DNA of 64,000 bases from Lolium rigidum (GCF_022539505.1 NC_061514.1:340364644-340428643), one strand, 5' to 3'. Positions 14,201-25,900 are shown, counted from the first letter of the stretch. Notes: generated by a model not told the origin, from the sequence alone. Translations and numbers: made by a program.

Positions 14201-17200
14201 CTAAGTGCAAATATATACAGACCATGAAGTTACTATGGCTACATTAGACTTGTTCAGCTTCAGTGCCCAGAAGTATATGCATTATGCATAGGCTCCTAGT
14301 CCAGGGGTATTTGGTACTATGCATGCTCCGTTTAACAGGCTTCAGCATTACATGACACAATACAACACGAGATATTTCCTACTGTTCTGCCCATAAGTAA
14401 AAAATATATTCAATGAATGTTGGATCACAATAATACCTAACTCCTTCACGTTGAAATGGCATAAGCTTCGACTCAACATCAGTTGGAATCCTATCATACA
14501 AACCTTCACCAAAATAACAGAGGTTAGCATCTGGAGAAAGACTAAAGAAGTGCAACCGAAAGCCTAACACCAATGCACCAATGGCTAGGTTTGCACTTAC
14601 TTTCATTTGAGATAGTACTGTTAAAGAAATATTTCACTTTTCCATATTTATCATGAATCCAAGTGAATGAGCAGATACTAAAGAAGGCTAGATATTGATC
14701 GTACAACAACGCCTAGAATAAAGTGGATGAAAAATTGTGTCCCTTTCAAACGGCATCTCAGAAACAAGTGAATGAAAAAAAAAATGTGTGTGGCGTTTCA
14801 GCACTGTTTCTGAAAAAATAGATACCTCGAAGATCTTTGGCAGCTAAAGCGGCAGCAAAAGCCCGTTGAACTAGTGGATCCAGTCTTTGAACCTGCTAGG
14901 AAAGTACATGGTATGGTTAGAATGGATAATTCAAGATGTCCGCACAGTTGGATCTTAAAAGGCTGTTCTTCATAACAGACACTGTAGGTAGGTCTTGCTT
15001 CAAGCCTTCAACCATATGGTCAATGGCACACAAAGGCTTATTTCCCTGGTACTTCTGTCAGTTGAGTTCCTTTGTTTCCAAAAACTGAAAATGCAAGCTT
15101 TACTTACTTCCTACTAACAACAAAAATACTGGACATGAATACCTACAAATCTTGACTTGGTAAGCCATAACAATTTTTCTTTAACAATCTTCGGAAAAAA
15201 TTCTTATAGTTCATAGTTCATAGTTTTAAACCAGCAAGGTAACTGTTGTAAGAGTGATGCAGTAGAAAAGTAGGAACTGTGCAGTTAAACCCATTATGCA
15301 AGAAGGCAATAAAAAAATCATCAAAACGACATGGGGGACTATTACAAGAAACAACATTTCTTCAAAGTTCACATGTACAGAAGTACCTCAACAGCTAATC
15401 CAGGTACTTCACGAAGAACTTCCTCTGCTGTTGACAAAGATGTGGGAGGGAACATCCATACCCTAAAGATTTGAAAAATTAAGTACAAGAGAATCAGGAA
15501 TAAGTTGTTAGTTTCACAGAAGGCATCAAGCTTGGCTGTGCTATAAAAATATCTCGCAATGCTGCCAACAGAATTAACGAACCTTTCTTTCCCACTCCAG
15601 CTAGCTCTTGGGATCTTGCGAAATGCATCCACAAGTTTCTGAGAGAGAACAGACGTAGCTAAATATATGGTTACAATATAATTCAGTGGCAACTGATTGA
15701 AGATTTGGTATGGGAGGAAATGCACCTGGTTATAAGGGAACTTCGCTGCAATCATACCACTGGAATGTAGGAAAAGATGCACAGATATCTTAGACGAACT
15801 TCCCTGACTATTATTCACTTCAATGACAATTGGAAGAAAAAAATGAGATAGGGATAGTTCATGTTAGAAAAAACAGGAAGTGCCAAGAATGTTGTATACC
15901 TGCGGTTGATTGACTAAGGCGGGAAGGTGAAAGTGGTTCTACCTGACATTAGGGAATGGTGAGGAATAGTTAAAGAATTTCATTTATCTCCAAGCTGGAT
16001 GCTGGTAATATAAAACGAAATAGACAAATCTCTATAATAAGGCTGGTCCACAGGAGGGAAAATCAAAACAATTCATTCAGCAAACGAAACCATTGATAAA
16101 CTACCCCAAAAAACGTGTATCTAGCATGCCACATTCACCAGCATTGTATGAAAAGCCATTGTGAGTGTTGTGTAGAGTTCAAAACAATATAGTTAAACTG
16201 GCATTCGGATTTATCTCATGTTTTGAATCTATGTCTGCATCCTTGTTTCCTCAGGTCAGAAAACATCAGCTTATTTTCAAATCTAAATTCTTTTGAGAAC
16301 AAAATGGAGTAAAAAGGAACTGGAAATAAAAGAGAGCGAGAAGAGCTCCAAGTTGCCCTTAACAACGGTTCAAACACAAGTAATTCCATCGTTATGACCA
16401 AAACCAAGCTCCCTTCAACCATACGGGCGTGATTCAGGCAGTCCAACTGAACGGGACCTACCAAGTGCAGCTACGAGAAGTTCGGACACAGGAAGTTGGG
16501 GGCCTTAGCAATAACCGAATTCCCAAGTTGGAACCATAGTTAGGCTAGACAGTTCTTTATCAACAGACAGAACAGAATATCTTAAAACATTTCAGGCTCA
16601 AAAATTTGATGACGCCAGGCTCAGCTCCTGAATTGCTGAAATAATGCTATGCACAAAACGGTGAACGTATCTAGGTCCAAATTCGTCAGTCTTCCTACAG
16701 AAAGTCTGGTTTATCGCAACTTAAACTACAAACAATGAGAGGAAAAATGACCTAAAAAGCATGAGAAAGTTGACAAATGGTTTAAGCTAAAAGTCATTCC
16801 ATTTTTCACATGGAGCAGGGCAAAAAGATTTGAGCTCAAAGAAACCAGTGTACAAATTATGCCATTCACGAAATGGCCAGCGTAGAAGTCATTGTCCAAA
16901 TTCACGAGTCATCATTCTTCAGACAGAGAACTCGGCCCCGGGCGTATAAGAACTTTAAGCGTGTGACGGAGTTGACAAATTTAGAGCAGCCACTATCACA
17001 TCTCAGACCATGTCAGCAATGCCACGAATCTTGGGCAAGACCACCTCAGCTTCTTGAAAATAAATCACTATAGGTAGCTAGGTAGAAGAAGGGAAGGGGT
17101 TTACTACCGTGATTCTGAATGCTAGTTTCCCCTATCTTTGGAGGGGAGTGCAAAGAATGATGAAATTTTAACCCGAAAAACATGAGAAATGTGACAAATT

Positions 17201-17733
17201 TACCAATGTACAGAAGCATTAGGCGGAACTCCCACCACATTTCGTACCATATCAGCAATGCCACAAATCTTGGGCAAAACCACGCCGGTGAACAATACAG
17301 CATTCACGAAATAGCCCGGAATTCCAAACTCATTGGACCGTCAGAGCAACAGATATTTCCAATTTCCCGTGTCGGCAGACCCAAACCCCAGCAGACGACC
17401 AACAGTAAACCCCACACAAAAAAACCGGGACAGCGGAAGAGCGGAGGAAACCCTAACCTTGCCAAATCGAGACTCGAGGGAGATCCGGGAGGCGGGGTGG
17501 TCGTTCCTGACGGGCGAAGAGGCCGTGGCCGCCGGCGAGACTGGGGCGCGGTGGGGGAGCGGGGAGGCAATAGGGGCGGTGGAGGCGGCGGAGGAGGAGG
17601 CCTTGCGCTCTGCGAGCACGCGGTAGGCGTCCTGCTCGAGCTTGTCGAACTGCTCCTCGGTTAGGCCCCAGTCGTCGTCGTCGAGGCTGTCCCAGCCGCC
17701 GGCACAGGCGCCGGCGCCGCCTCGGCTCGCCAT
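5289..17733 (-). CDS. SMARCAL1: SMARCAL1/ZRANB3-class SNF2 annealing helicase (plant CHR18 type), 23 exons
   Basis: ATP-dependent DNA translocase of the SMARCAL1/ZRANB3 group, known for remodelling stalled replication forks; nuclear. Exons (high to low): 17733-17458, 15803-15726, 15638-15583, 15462-15387, 14892-14826, 14503-14437, 14145-14079, 13632-13549, 13453-13412, 10883-10728, 9987-9910, 9546-9478, 9393-9328, 9250-9122, 8782-8726, 8230-8141, 7600-7535, 7073-7005, 6919-6815, 5993-5868, 5787-5729, 5641-5605, 5435-5289. All 22 introns are GT-AG and the frame stays open, giving about 688 residues, close to the Arabidopsis homologue. Domains: acidic N terminus ([16 protein letters not shown]); HARP domain at about 95-175; motif I DEMGLGKT at 220-227; Ia [16 protein letters not shown] at 328-331; [45 protein letters not shown] ending at 608; basic tail with [10 protein letters not shown]. 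No frameshift or lost motif is visible. An extra small exon in the 1.65-kb first intron cannot be excluded. Confidence 0.93.
6142..6360. mobile_element. Possible Harbinger-like MITE in intron 19
   Basis: The left part begins GGGCATCTCCAATAGT, a phrase common at ends of grass Harbinger-type elements, and the right part has a weak inverted counterpart (ACTATGGAGTACTC). The ends are degenerate and no clear target duplication was found, so boundaries are approximate. Confidence 0.3.
7777..8050. mobile_element. Tourist/Harbinger MITE in intron 16 (274 bp)
   Basis: Inverted ends GACTGCTCATAGTGG and, in reverse, GGCTGCTCATAGTGG are flanked by a perfect TAA on both sides (7774-7776 and 8051-8053), the TWA target of Harbinger elements. 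The right half contains an additional near-palindrome around 7990-8036 (GTTACTAGTCTAAGTTAC). Confidence 0.85.
10950..11380. mobile_element. Possible LTR-retrotransposon remnant in intron 9
   Basis: ATGGTATCCGAGCAG followed by GTCTTGGGTACAACTCCTGG resembles a decayed initiator-tRNA-type primer-binding region of copia elements. The following sequence carries no ORF. The match is short and no LTR boundaries were found. Confidence 0.3.
11440..11900. other. GC-rich block in the large intron 9
   Basis: A block clearly richer in GC than the surrounding intron, open for 119-141 codons in two plus-strand frames. One frame contains a hydrophobic stretch ([19 protein letters not shown]). I do not recognise a family and see no splice context, so it could be captured exon-like sequence of a transposon rather than a gene. 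Confidence 0.25.
12990..13291. mobile_element. Stowaway-type MITE in intron 9 (302 bp)
   Basis: Starts CTCTTCCTGCCCAAAATATA and ends TATATTTGGAAGGGGG. The ends are inverted repeats and both sides carry the TA target (12988-12989 and 13292-13293). It lies in the 2.5-kb intron between helicase motifs Ia and II of the SNF2 gene. Confidence 0.75.
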
Positions 17734-17849
17734 TTTTACGCGGGCGTTTTGAGGGGGAATCTTGTTTGAGAAGGGAGAGGGGGGAACGGAGAAAGGGGGT
17801 GCTCAACGGCGGTGTTGTGGTAGTAGCAGCCCTTTTGTACACAGTGTGG
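17734..17849 (-). promoter_or_regulatory. 5' leader and proximal upstream region of the SNF2 gene
   Basis: Only about 116 bases separate the start codon from the poly-A end of a LINE fragment. The leader is rich in CT-runs on the coding strand (CCCCTCTCCCTTCTC), typical of plant 5' leaders. No TATA box is obvious. Confidence 0.4.
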
Positions 17850-18110
17850 TTTTTTTTTTTTAGAACACGGTACAACGCAGACGCTCACAAACACGTACGT
17901 ACAAACACCCTTATGAACGCACGCACGCACACCCTACCCCTATGAGCACCTCCGAGGGACTGAGCCGGCATATCTTGAAGTTGACGAAGTCACCACTGGC
18001 GCCTCGTTGTTGACGGGCACGTCACCTACCACTGAAAGCATAGCGCCGGTTAAATCCTGGAATAAATCCAGGTAAATGCAAACACCCATGTCAAGTGTGG
18101 TTACTGGCTT
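17850..18110 (-). mobile_element. 3' end of a LINE, with poly-A tail
   Basis: Read on the minus strand, the sequence runs through GTCAACAACGAGGCGCC and GGTGCTCATAGGGGTAGGG to a GTGTGCGTGCGTGCG-rich stretch, and ends CGTGTTCTAAAAAAAAAAAA (12 A, 17861-17850). A TG/CG-rich end running into poly-A is typical of grass LINE 3' untranslated regions. The 5' part is missing, as is usual for truncated copies. It now forms the upstream region of the SNF2 gene. Confidence 0.7.
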
Positions 18111-19328
18111 CCTCGTGTTCGTTTTTGTCTTCAAAAATACGGTCTCTTTCTTAGGGAGTGTCTAAACATCATCTAGCTGAAAACACAATTCAGCATAAGT
18201 CAGATTTTGGCATAGGTACTCCTCATTTACTCATTCCATCCGAGCGCTTCATCCTCATTCAAATCAGTTTCCACTACAAAAAAAAAAACGACTCATTTAA
18301 TGCATCGCTGTCAATTCAGTTCGGCTTTCTTCTCTAGTTTTTCCAGTCAATACATCACCAAACTCATTTAATTCGCGCCTCTATTAATGACATGGACTAA
18401 AAGAAGGGAAAACCCAAATATGCTACATCTGGATGTTTTTTGGGAATTACAAACGAACAACAAATGGATGGGCCTACTATTCCTTGCTAACTCTACCAAC
18501 GACCACATCATCAGCATCTCTATTCTTCCTCCTCACGCGAAGCACCTTCTTCCCATCAGCGATGGCCACAGCATAGGAAACGAGACGAGGATCAGAAATC
18601 AGAGAAAAAAGAGAGATCCACAGGAATAAAAAGAGAGAGATCCACGGTGCAGGGGAATGAGAGAACCTGCATACTGAAGAAGGCAGATCCAGATGGGCAA
18701 ACTTCTGGATCTCATCCACTCTATGTTGAGGTTCTTCACCCCCGGCACACCTTCTCCTCTACTTTCCAGTACCTCTATCTTCAGCATTGTTGATCTACAA
18801 ATGAAGCCCCCTTTTAATTGTCTTTATCTCCATAGAAATAGTGGATTGTATTCTGAAACAACACAAAAACCATCATGCTTAAGAGAAGTAAAAGCCCCTA
18901 GCCAGGAATCTTATCACTCATGAGTAAAAAGATGAGTAAATTGAATTCTCCACTTGTTGCTTGCTTAGCAGACTACAAATAAGAAAACAAAAAATTGCAA
19001 TGAACACCAAAAGCTGCCAGCGTCACAGTACTATGGCATGTGCAGATCAGCTGGACTCTTCTGTCCTTTTGTCGATGCAGAATGAGAAACGAGTAATACA
19101 TGTATAACACATGCATTACAAATAAGAAGAAAAGACCTAACAAGGATACACTGTAAGTACATACAAGAATGCTCAAACATCTCAACACTAGCCTCATATG
19201 CATTTTGAATTCTGTACAAAAATCGTGAACACATAAATAAGGGATAATAAAACTCTAAATTCACGCATATCTCTTGTGTTGTAAATCTGAGATATAAGCT
19301 CGTGTGTGTCTAAAAGAAACCTGCACCA
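18111..19328. other. Intergenic sequence, no gene seen
   Basis: No ORF with family resemblance. It contains a 19-base sequence (18173-18191) that recurs inverted at 31501-31519. The right edge is CACCA, the target site of the retrotransposon. Confidence 0.5.
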
Positions 19329-20833
19329 TGATACGTCTCCGACGTATCGATAATTTCTTGTGTTCCATGCCACATTATTGATGTTATCTACATGTTTTAT
19401 GCACACTTTATGTCATATTCGTGCATTTTCTGGAACTAACCTATTAACAAGATGCCGAAGTGCCAGTTCCTGTTTTCTGCTGTTTTTGGTTTCAGAAATC
19501 CTAGTAACGAAATATTCTCGGAATCGGACGAAGTCAACGCCAAAGATCTTAGAATCCCCGGAAGCATCCAGAACACACCAGAGAGGTCAGAGGGGGGCCA
19601 CAGGCCCACCAAACTATAGGCTGGCGTGGCCAGAGGGGGGGTCGCGCCGCCCTATGGTGTGGGCCCCCCAGAAGCCCTCCTGCGCCGCCTCTTCGCCTAT
19701 ATAAAGCCTCCGTCGCGAAACCCCTGATGCGAAGAACCACGATACGGAAAACCTTCCAGAGCCGCCGCCATCGCGAAGCCAAGATCTGGGGGACAGGAGT
19801 CTCCGTTCCGGCACCTCGCCGGAGCGGGGAAGTGCCCCGGAAGGCTTCTCCATCGACACCGCTGCCATCTCCACCGCCATCTTCATCACCGCTGCTCTGC
19901 TCCCATGAGGAGGGAGTAGTTCTCCATCGAGGCTCGGGGCTGTACCGGTAGCTATGTGGTTAATCTCTCTCCCATGTACCTCAATACAATGATCTCATGA
20001 GCTGCTTTACATGATTGAGATTCATATGAGTTTTGTATCACTACTATCTATGTGCTACTCTAGCAAAGTTATTAAAGTAGTTCTATTCCTCCTGCACGTG
20101 TGTAAAGGTGACAGTGTGTGCACCGTGTTAGTACTTGGTTTATGCTATGATCATGATCTCTTGTAGATTGCGAAGTTAACTATTGCTATGATAATATTGA
20201 TGTGATCTATTCCTCCTACATATGCATGAAGGTGACAGTGTGCATGCTATGCTAGTACTTGGTTTAGTCTTTAGATCTATCTTACACTAAAGGTTACTAA
20301 AATATGAGCATTATTGTGGAGCTTGTTAACTCCGGCATTGAGGGTTCGTGTAATCCTACGCAATGTGTTCATCATCCAACAAAAGTGTAGAGTATGCATT
20401 TATCTATTCATGTTATGTGATCAATGTTGAGAGTGTCCACTAGTGAAAGTGTAATCCCTAGGCCTTGTTCCTAAATACTGCTGAGTTACTATTGCTTGTT
20501 TCTTGTTTCTTGCGTTACTACTGCTGCAATACTACCACCATCAACTACACGCCCGACAAGCTAATTTACGGCACCGTTGCTACTTATTCATACCACCTGT
20601 ATTTCACTATCTCTTCGCCGAACTAGTACACCTATTTGGTGTGTTGGGGACACAAGAGACTTCTTGCTTTGTGGTTGCGGGGTTGCATGAGAGGGATATC
20701 TTTAACCTCTTCCTCCACGAGATCGATAAACCTTGGGTAATCCACTTAAGGGAAACTTCTGCTGCTGTTCTACAAACCTCTGCTCTTGGAGGCCCAACAC
20801 TGTCTACAAGAATAGAAGCTCCCGTAGACATCA
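19329..20833 (+). repeat. 5' LTR
   Basis: 1505 bp, TG...CA. It contains a TATA box at 19697-19706 (CTATATAAAG), with the GC-rich U3 upstream and a CT-rich probable leader downstream. It differs from the 3' LTR mainly at CTG/CAG sites. Confidence 0.95.
19697..19706 (+). promoter_or_regulatory. LTR TATA box
   Basis: CTATATAAAG, about 370 bases into the LTR. The same motif sits at 24508-24517 in the 3' LTR. It marks the U3/R transition of the element. Confidence 0.7.
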
Positions 20834-20843
20834 AGCACTTTTC

Positions 20844-21023
20844 TGGCGCCGTTGCCGGGGAGGGAAGGTAAACGGCACTCACACATTGGCAAGTCCGGCA
20901 ATTAAGCACTTTTCCTCCCTCGTCAACTACGCGCCAAGCTATTTTCTGGCGCCGTTGCCGGGGAGGAAAGGTAAAAGGCTCTCATACACCGGTCCCAGGT
21001 AAAGTACTTTTCTGGCGCCGTTG
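20844..21023 (+). promoter_or_regulatory. Primer-binding site, repeated three times
   Basis: TGGCGCCGTTGCCGGGGA at 20844-20861 begins 10 bases after the 5' LTR. It is complementary to the 3' end of plant tRNA-Asp (GTC) including CCA. The same motif recurs perfectly at 20947-20964 and in shortened form (TGGCGCCGTTG) at 21013-21023, each preceded by a TTTTC context. Only the first is in canonical position. Confidence 0.8.
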
Positions 21024-21099
21024 TGTGTGTGCTCGAAGCTACTTCGTTTAGATCCTGCAATTGCATCTTTTTGTTTCTTGTTTACACTAGTTTGGCATA

Positions 21100-21754
21100 A
21101 TGGACAACAATGAGCTTCTTATTCTATTTCCTGATTTAAAACATGGATTGTTTGATGCGAAAATTAAAAAACCTATGAAATCTTATTTGCATGCTTGGTA
21201 GTAATATTAGTATGAACGCTTTGAACACCATTGTTGATAATAATATAGAAAGTTCTAAGCTTGGGGAAGCTGGTTTTCATGATCTTTTTAGTCCCCCAAG
21301 CATTGAGGAGAAAATTTTCTTTGATTATACTATGCCTCCTACACTTGATGAGAATAATAATGATAGCTACTTTGTTGAATTTGCTCCCACTACAACTAAT
21401 AAAATTGATTATGCTTATGTGGAGAGTAATAATTTTATGCATGAGACTCATGATAAGAATGCTTTATGTGATAGTTATATTGTTGAGTTTGCTCATGATG
21501 CTACTGAAAGTTATTATGAGAGAGGAAAATATGGTTGTAGAAATTTTCATGTTACTAAAATGCCTCTCTATGTGCTGAAATTTTTGAAGCTACACTTGTT
21601 TTATCTCCCTATGCTTGTTACTTTGCTCTTCATGAACTTGTTTATTTACAAGATTCCTATGCATAGGAAGCATGTTAGACTTAAATTTGTTTTGAATTTG
21701 CCTCTTGATGCTCTCTTTTGCTTCAAATACTATCTCTTGCGAGTGCATCATTAA
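21100..21754 (+). pseudogene. Broken ORF of unknown function inside the LTR retrotransposon
   Basis: An ATG at 21100 opens 33 codons (MDNNELLILFPDLKHG...) that stop at 21199-21201. The reading continues in the next frame from about 21191 for 187 codons (MNALNTIVDNNIES, then KLGEAGFHDLFSPPSIEEK). A single frameshift near 21190 could explain both pieces. The N-terminal part is acidic and asparagine-rich, the C-terminal part hydrophobic. No retroviral-type domain is visible. It is element-encoded, not a host gene. Confidence 0.55.
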
Positions 21755-24144
21755 AGCTGCTTGAGCCCATCTTAATGGCTATAAAGAAAAGAACTTCTTG
21801 GGAGATAACCCATGTGTTATTTTGCTACAGTACTTTGTTTTATATTTGTGTCTTGGAAGTTGTTTACTACTGTAGCAACCTCTCCTTATCATGTTTTTGT
21901 GCCAAGTAAAGTCTCTATGGTAAAGTTGATGCTAGATTTGGATTGCTTGCTTGCGAAACAGCATTGTCATGTCTGTCACGAATCTGGGTCTAATTCTCTG
22001 CAGGTAACTCAGAAAATTATGCCAATTTACGTGAGTGATCCTCGGATATGTACGCAACTTTCATTAGTTTTGAGTTTTTCCATTTGAGCAAGTCTGGTGC
22101 CATTTTAAAATTCGTCTTTACGGACTGTTCTGTTTTTGACAGATTCTGCCTTTTATTTCGCATTGCTTCTTTCGCTGTGTTGGGTGGATTTCTTTGATCC
22201 ATTAATGTCCAGTAGCTTTATGCAATGTCCAGAAGTGTTAAGAATGATTGTGTCACCTCTGAACATGTTAATATTTATTGTCCACTAACCCTCTAATGAG
22301 TTTGTTTCGAGTTTGGTGTGGAGGAAGTTTTCAAGGATCAAGAGAGGAGTATGATGTAATATGATCAAGGAGAGTGAAAGCTCTAAGCTTGGGGATGCCC
22401 CGGTGGTTCACCCCTGCATATTCTAAGAAGCCCCTTCTTCATCGACAACATTATCAGGTTCCTCCCCTGAAACTATATTTTTATTCCATCACATCTTATG
22501 TACTTTACTTGGAGCGTCTGTGTGCTTTTGTTTTTGTTTTTGTTTGAATAAATGCTTGTGTGGGAGAGAGACACGCTCCGCTGGTTCGTATGAACACATG
22601 TGTTCTTAGCTCATAATATTCATGGCGAAGTTTCCTCTTCGTTAAATTGTTATATGGTTGGAATTGGAAAATGATACATGTAGTAATTTGCTATAATGTC
22701 TTGGGTAATGTGATACTTGGCAATTGTTGTGTTCATGTTTAAGCTCTTGCATCATATGCTTTACACCCATTAATGAAGAAATACATAGAGCATGCTAAAA
22801 TTTGGTTTGCATAATTGGTCTCTCTAAGGTCTAGATAATTTCTAGTAAGGTGTTTGAACAACAAGGAAGACGATGTATAGTCTTATAATCCTTGTAATAT
22901 GTCTTTTATGTGAGTTTTGCTGTACTAGTTCATACTTGTGTTTGTTTCAAATAACCTTGCTAGCCTAAACCTTGTATCGAGAGGGAATACTTCTCATGCA
23001 TCCAAATACTTGAGCCAACCACTATGCCATTTGTGTCCACCATACCTACCTACTACATGGTATTCCCTGCCATTCCAAAGTAAATTGTTTGAGTGCTACC
23101 TTTAAACAATTCAAAATTTATCACCTCTGATTTGTGTCAATGTTTTATAGCTCATGAGGAAGTATGTGGTGTTTATCTTTCAATCTTGTTGGGCAACTTT
23201 CACCAATGGACTAGTGGCTTCATCCGCTTATCCAATAATTTTGCAAAAAGAGCTGGCAATGGGATTCCCAGTCCCAAATTAATTAACAAAAATAGACACT
23301 CCTCCATGGTATGTGATTGTTGGACGGCACCCGAAGGATTCGGTTAGCCATGGCTTGTGTAAGCAAAGGTTGGGAGGAGTGTCATCATAATAAAACTAAA
23401 ATAAAAAGGCACTCCTTCATGGTATGAGATTGTTGGCAGGCACCCGAGGATTCGGTTAGCCATGGTTTGTGAAAGAAAGGTTGGAAGGAGTGCCATCCAA
23501 AAATAAAATAAAATGGGAGCCGCTCTTTGAAGGTTTGTCTGGCAAGGGGGTTAGAGTACCCGCTACCATTCGTTGACAACAACATACACCTCTCAAAACT
23601 TTACTTTTATGCTCTCTTTATGTTTTCAAAATCAAAGCCCTAGCACAAATATAGCAATCGATGCTTTCCTCTTCGAAGGACCATTCTTTTACTTTTATTG
23701 TTGAGTCAGTTCACCTATTTCCCTCCACCTCAAGAAGCAAACACTTGTGTGAACTTTGCATTGATTCTTACATACTTGCTTATTGCATTTGTTATATTGC
23801 TTTGCATTGACAACTATCCATGAGATATACATGTTACAAGTTGAAAGCAACCGCTGAAACTTCATCTTCCATTATGTTGCTTCAATGCCTCTACTTTGAA
23901 TTATTGCTTTATGAATTAACTCTTATGCAAGACTTATTGATGCTTGTCTTGAAATGCTATTCATGAAAAGTCTTTGCTATATGATTCACCTGTTTACTCA
24001 TGTCATCACCATTGTTTTGATCGCTGCATCCACTACATATGTTTACAAATAGTATGATCAAGGTTATGATGGCATATCACTTCAGAAATTATCTTTGTTA
24101 TCGTTTTACCCGCTCGGGACGAAGCGAACTAAGCTTAGGGATGC
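21755..24144 (+). other. Non-coding internal region of the LTR retrotransposon
   Basis: No pol domains in any frame. A local imperfect duplication lies at about 23300-23500 (CACTCCTYCATGGTATG... then ...GGCACCCGA, GGATTCGGTTAGCCATGG). Confidence 0.6.
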
Positions 24145-25644
24145 TGATACGTCTCCGACGTATCGATAATTTCTTGTGTTCCATGCCACATTATTGATGT
24201 TATCTACATGTTTTATGCACACTTTATGTCATATTCGTGCATTTTACGGAACTAACCTATTAACAAGATGCCGAAGTGCCGGTTCTCGTTTTCTGCTGTT
24301 TTTGGTTTCGAAATCCTAGTAACGAAATATTCTCGGAATCGGACGAAATCAACGCCAAAGATCTTAGAATCCCCGGAAGCATCCGGAACACACCGGAGAG
24401 GTCGGAGGGGGCCACAGGCCCGCCAAACTATAGGCCGGCGCGGCCGAGAGGGGGCCGCGCCGCCCTATGGTGTGGGCCCCCGAAGCCCTCTCGCGCGGCC
24501 TCTTCGCCTATATAAAGCCTCCGTCGCGAAACCCACGATGCGAAGAACCACGATACGGAAAACCTTCCGGAGCCGCCGCCATCGCGAAGCCAAGATGCGG
24601 GGGACAGGAGTCTCCGTTCCGGCACCCTGCCGGAGCGGGGAAGTGCCCCGGAAGGCTTCTCCATCGACACCGCTGCCATCTCCACCGCCATCTTCATCAC
24701 CGCTCGTCGCTCCCATGAGGAGGGAGTAGTTCTCCATCGAGGCTCGGGGCTGTACCGGTAGCTATGTGGTTAATCTCTCTCCCATGTACCTCAATACAAT
24801 GATCTCATGAGTCGCTTTACATGATTGAGATTCATATGAGTTTTGTATCACTACTATCTATGTGCTACTCTAGCAAAGTTATTAAAGTAGTTCTATTCCT
24901 TCGCACGTGTGTAAAGGTGACGAGTGTGTGCACCGTGTTAGTACTTGGTTTATGCTATGATCATGATCTCTTGTAGATTGCGAAGTTAACTATTGCTATG
25001 ATAATATTGATGTGATCTATTCCTCCTACATATGCATGAAGGTGACGAGTGTGCATGCTATGCTAGTACTTGGTTTAGTCTTTTGATCTATCTTACACTA
25101 AAGGTTACTAAAATATGAGCATTATTGTGGAGCTTGTTAACTCCGGCATTGAGGGTTCGTGTAATCCTACGCAATGTGTTCATCATCCAACAAAAGTGTA
25201 GAGTATGCATTTATCTATTACTGTTATGTGATCAATGTTGAGAGTGTCCACTAGTGAAAGTGTAATCCCTAGGCCTTGTTCCTAAATACTGCTCGAGTTA
25301 CTATTGCTTGTTTCTTCGTTTCATTGCGTTACTACTGTCGCAATACTACCACCATCAACTACACGCCGACAAGCTAATTTACGGCACCGTTGCTACTTAT
25401 TCATACCACCTGTATTTCACTATCTCTTCGCCGAACTAGTACACCTATTTGGTGTGTTGGGGACACAAGAGACTTCTTGCTTTGTGGTTGCAGGGTTGCA
25501 TGAGAGGGATATCTTTAACCTCTTCCTCCCTGAGATCGATAAACCTTGGGTAATCCACTTAAGGGAAACTTGCTGCTGTTCTACAAACCTCTGCTCTTGG
25601 AGGCCCAACACTGTCTACAAGAATAGAAGCTCCCGTAGACATCA
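24145..25644 (+). repeat. 3' LTR
   Basis: 1500 bp and same ends as the 5' LTR. Nearly every difference from the 5' LTR is a gain or shift of a CG at a place where the 5' LTR has CTG or CAG, including small indels. Followed by the CACCA target copy. Confidence 0.95.
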
Positions 25645-25734
25645 CACCACAATGAAAGTGAGATCGGTACAACAAACTTTGAGTTTAGAACCGGGCTCCA
25701 GGGTAGCAACTGCAGAATGCAGACACAATGTTAG

Positions 25735-25900
25735 CAGTGGCGGAGCCAGAACTCCAACCTTGTGTAGTCAATTTAAATCTGTGTAGTCAAATATATGTAT
25801 TTATGTAAATTTTTAGAAAATTTCTACATAATTTTTCTTTGTATAGTTGAAAAACTGTGTAGTCAAGTGACTACACAGCTAGTGTGTGGCTCCGCCACTG
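25735..25900. mobile_element. hAT-type MITE (166 bp)
   Basis: Inverted ends CAGTGGCGGAGCCA, with the right end reading TGGCTCCGCCACTG, are flanked by a perfect 8-bp target duplication AATGTTAG (25727-25734 and 25901-25908). Both features are diagnostic of hAT elements. The interior is AT-rich without ORF. Confidence 0.92.

Larger units (their letters stand above)
19329..25644 (+). mobile_element. Complete non-autonomous LTR retrotransposon (6.3 kb)
   Basis: Two LTRs of about 1.5 kb start TGATACGTCTCCGACGTATC and end AGACATCA. The element is flanked by a perfect 5-bp target duplication CACCA (19324-19328 and 25645-25649). The 3.3-kb internal region lacks protease, integrase, reverse transcriptase and RNase H; it holds only a short broken ORF near the 5' side. 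Replication would need enzymes from a related autonomous element. The internal region ends AAGCTTAGGGATGC before the 3' LTR, a short polypurine-like tract. Superfamily cannot be proved without pol; the tRNA-Asp-type primer site is one often seen in Triticeae gypsy-like elements. Confidence 0.95.

Noticed and set aside
17182..17875. Several ORFs of 88-160 codons around the first SNF2 exon
   Set aside because: Only the frame starting at 17733 joins the downstream HARP and helicase exons; the rest are shadows.
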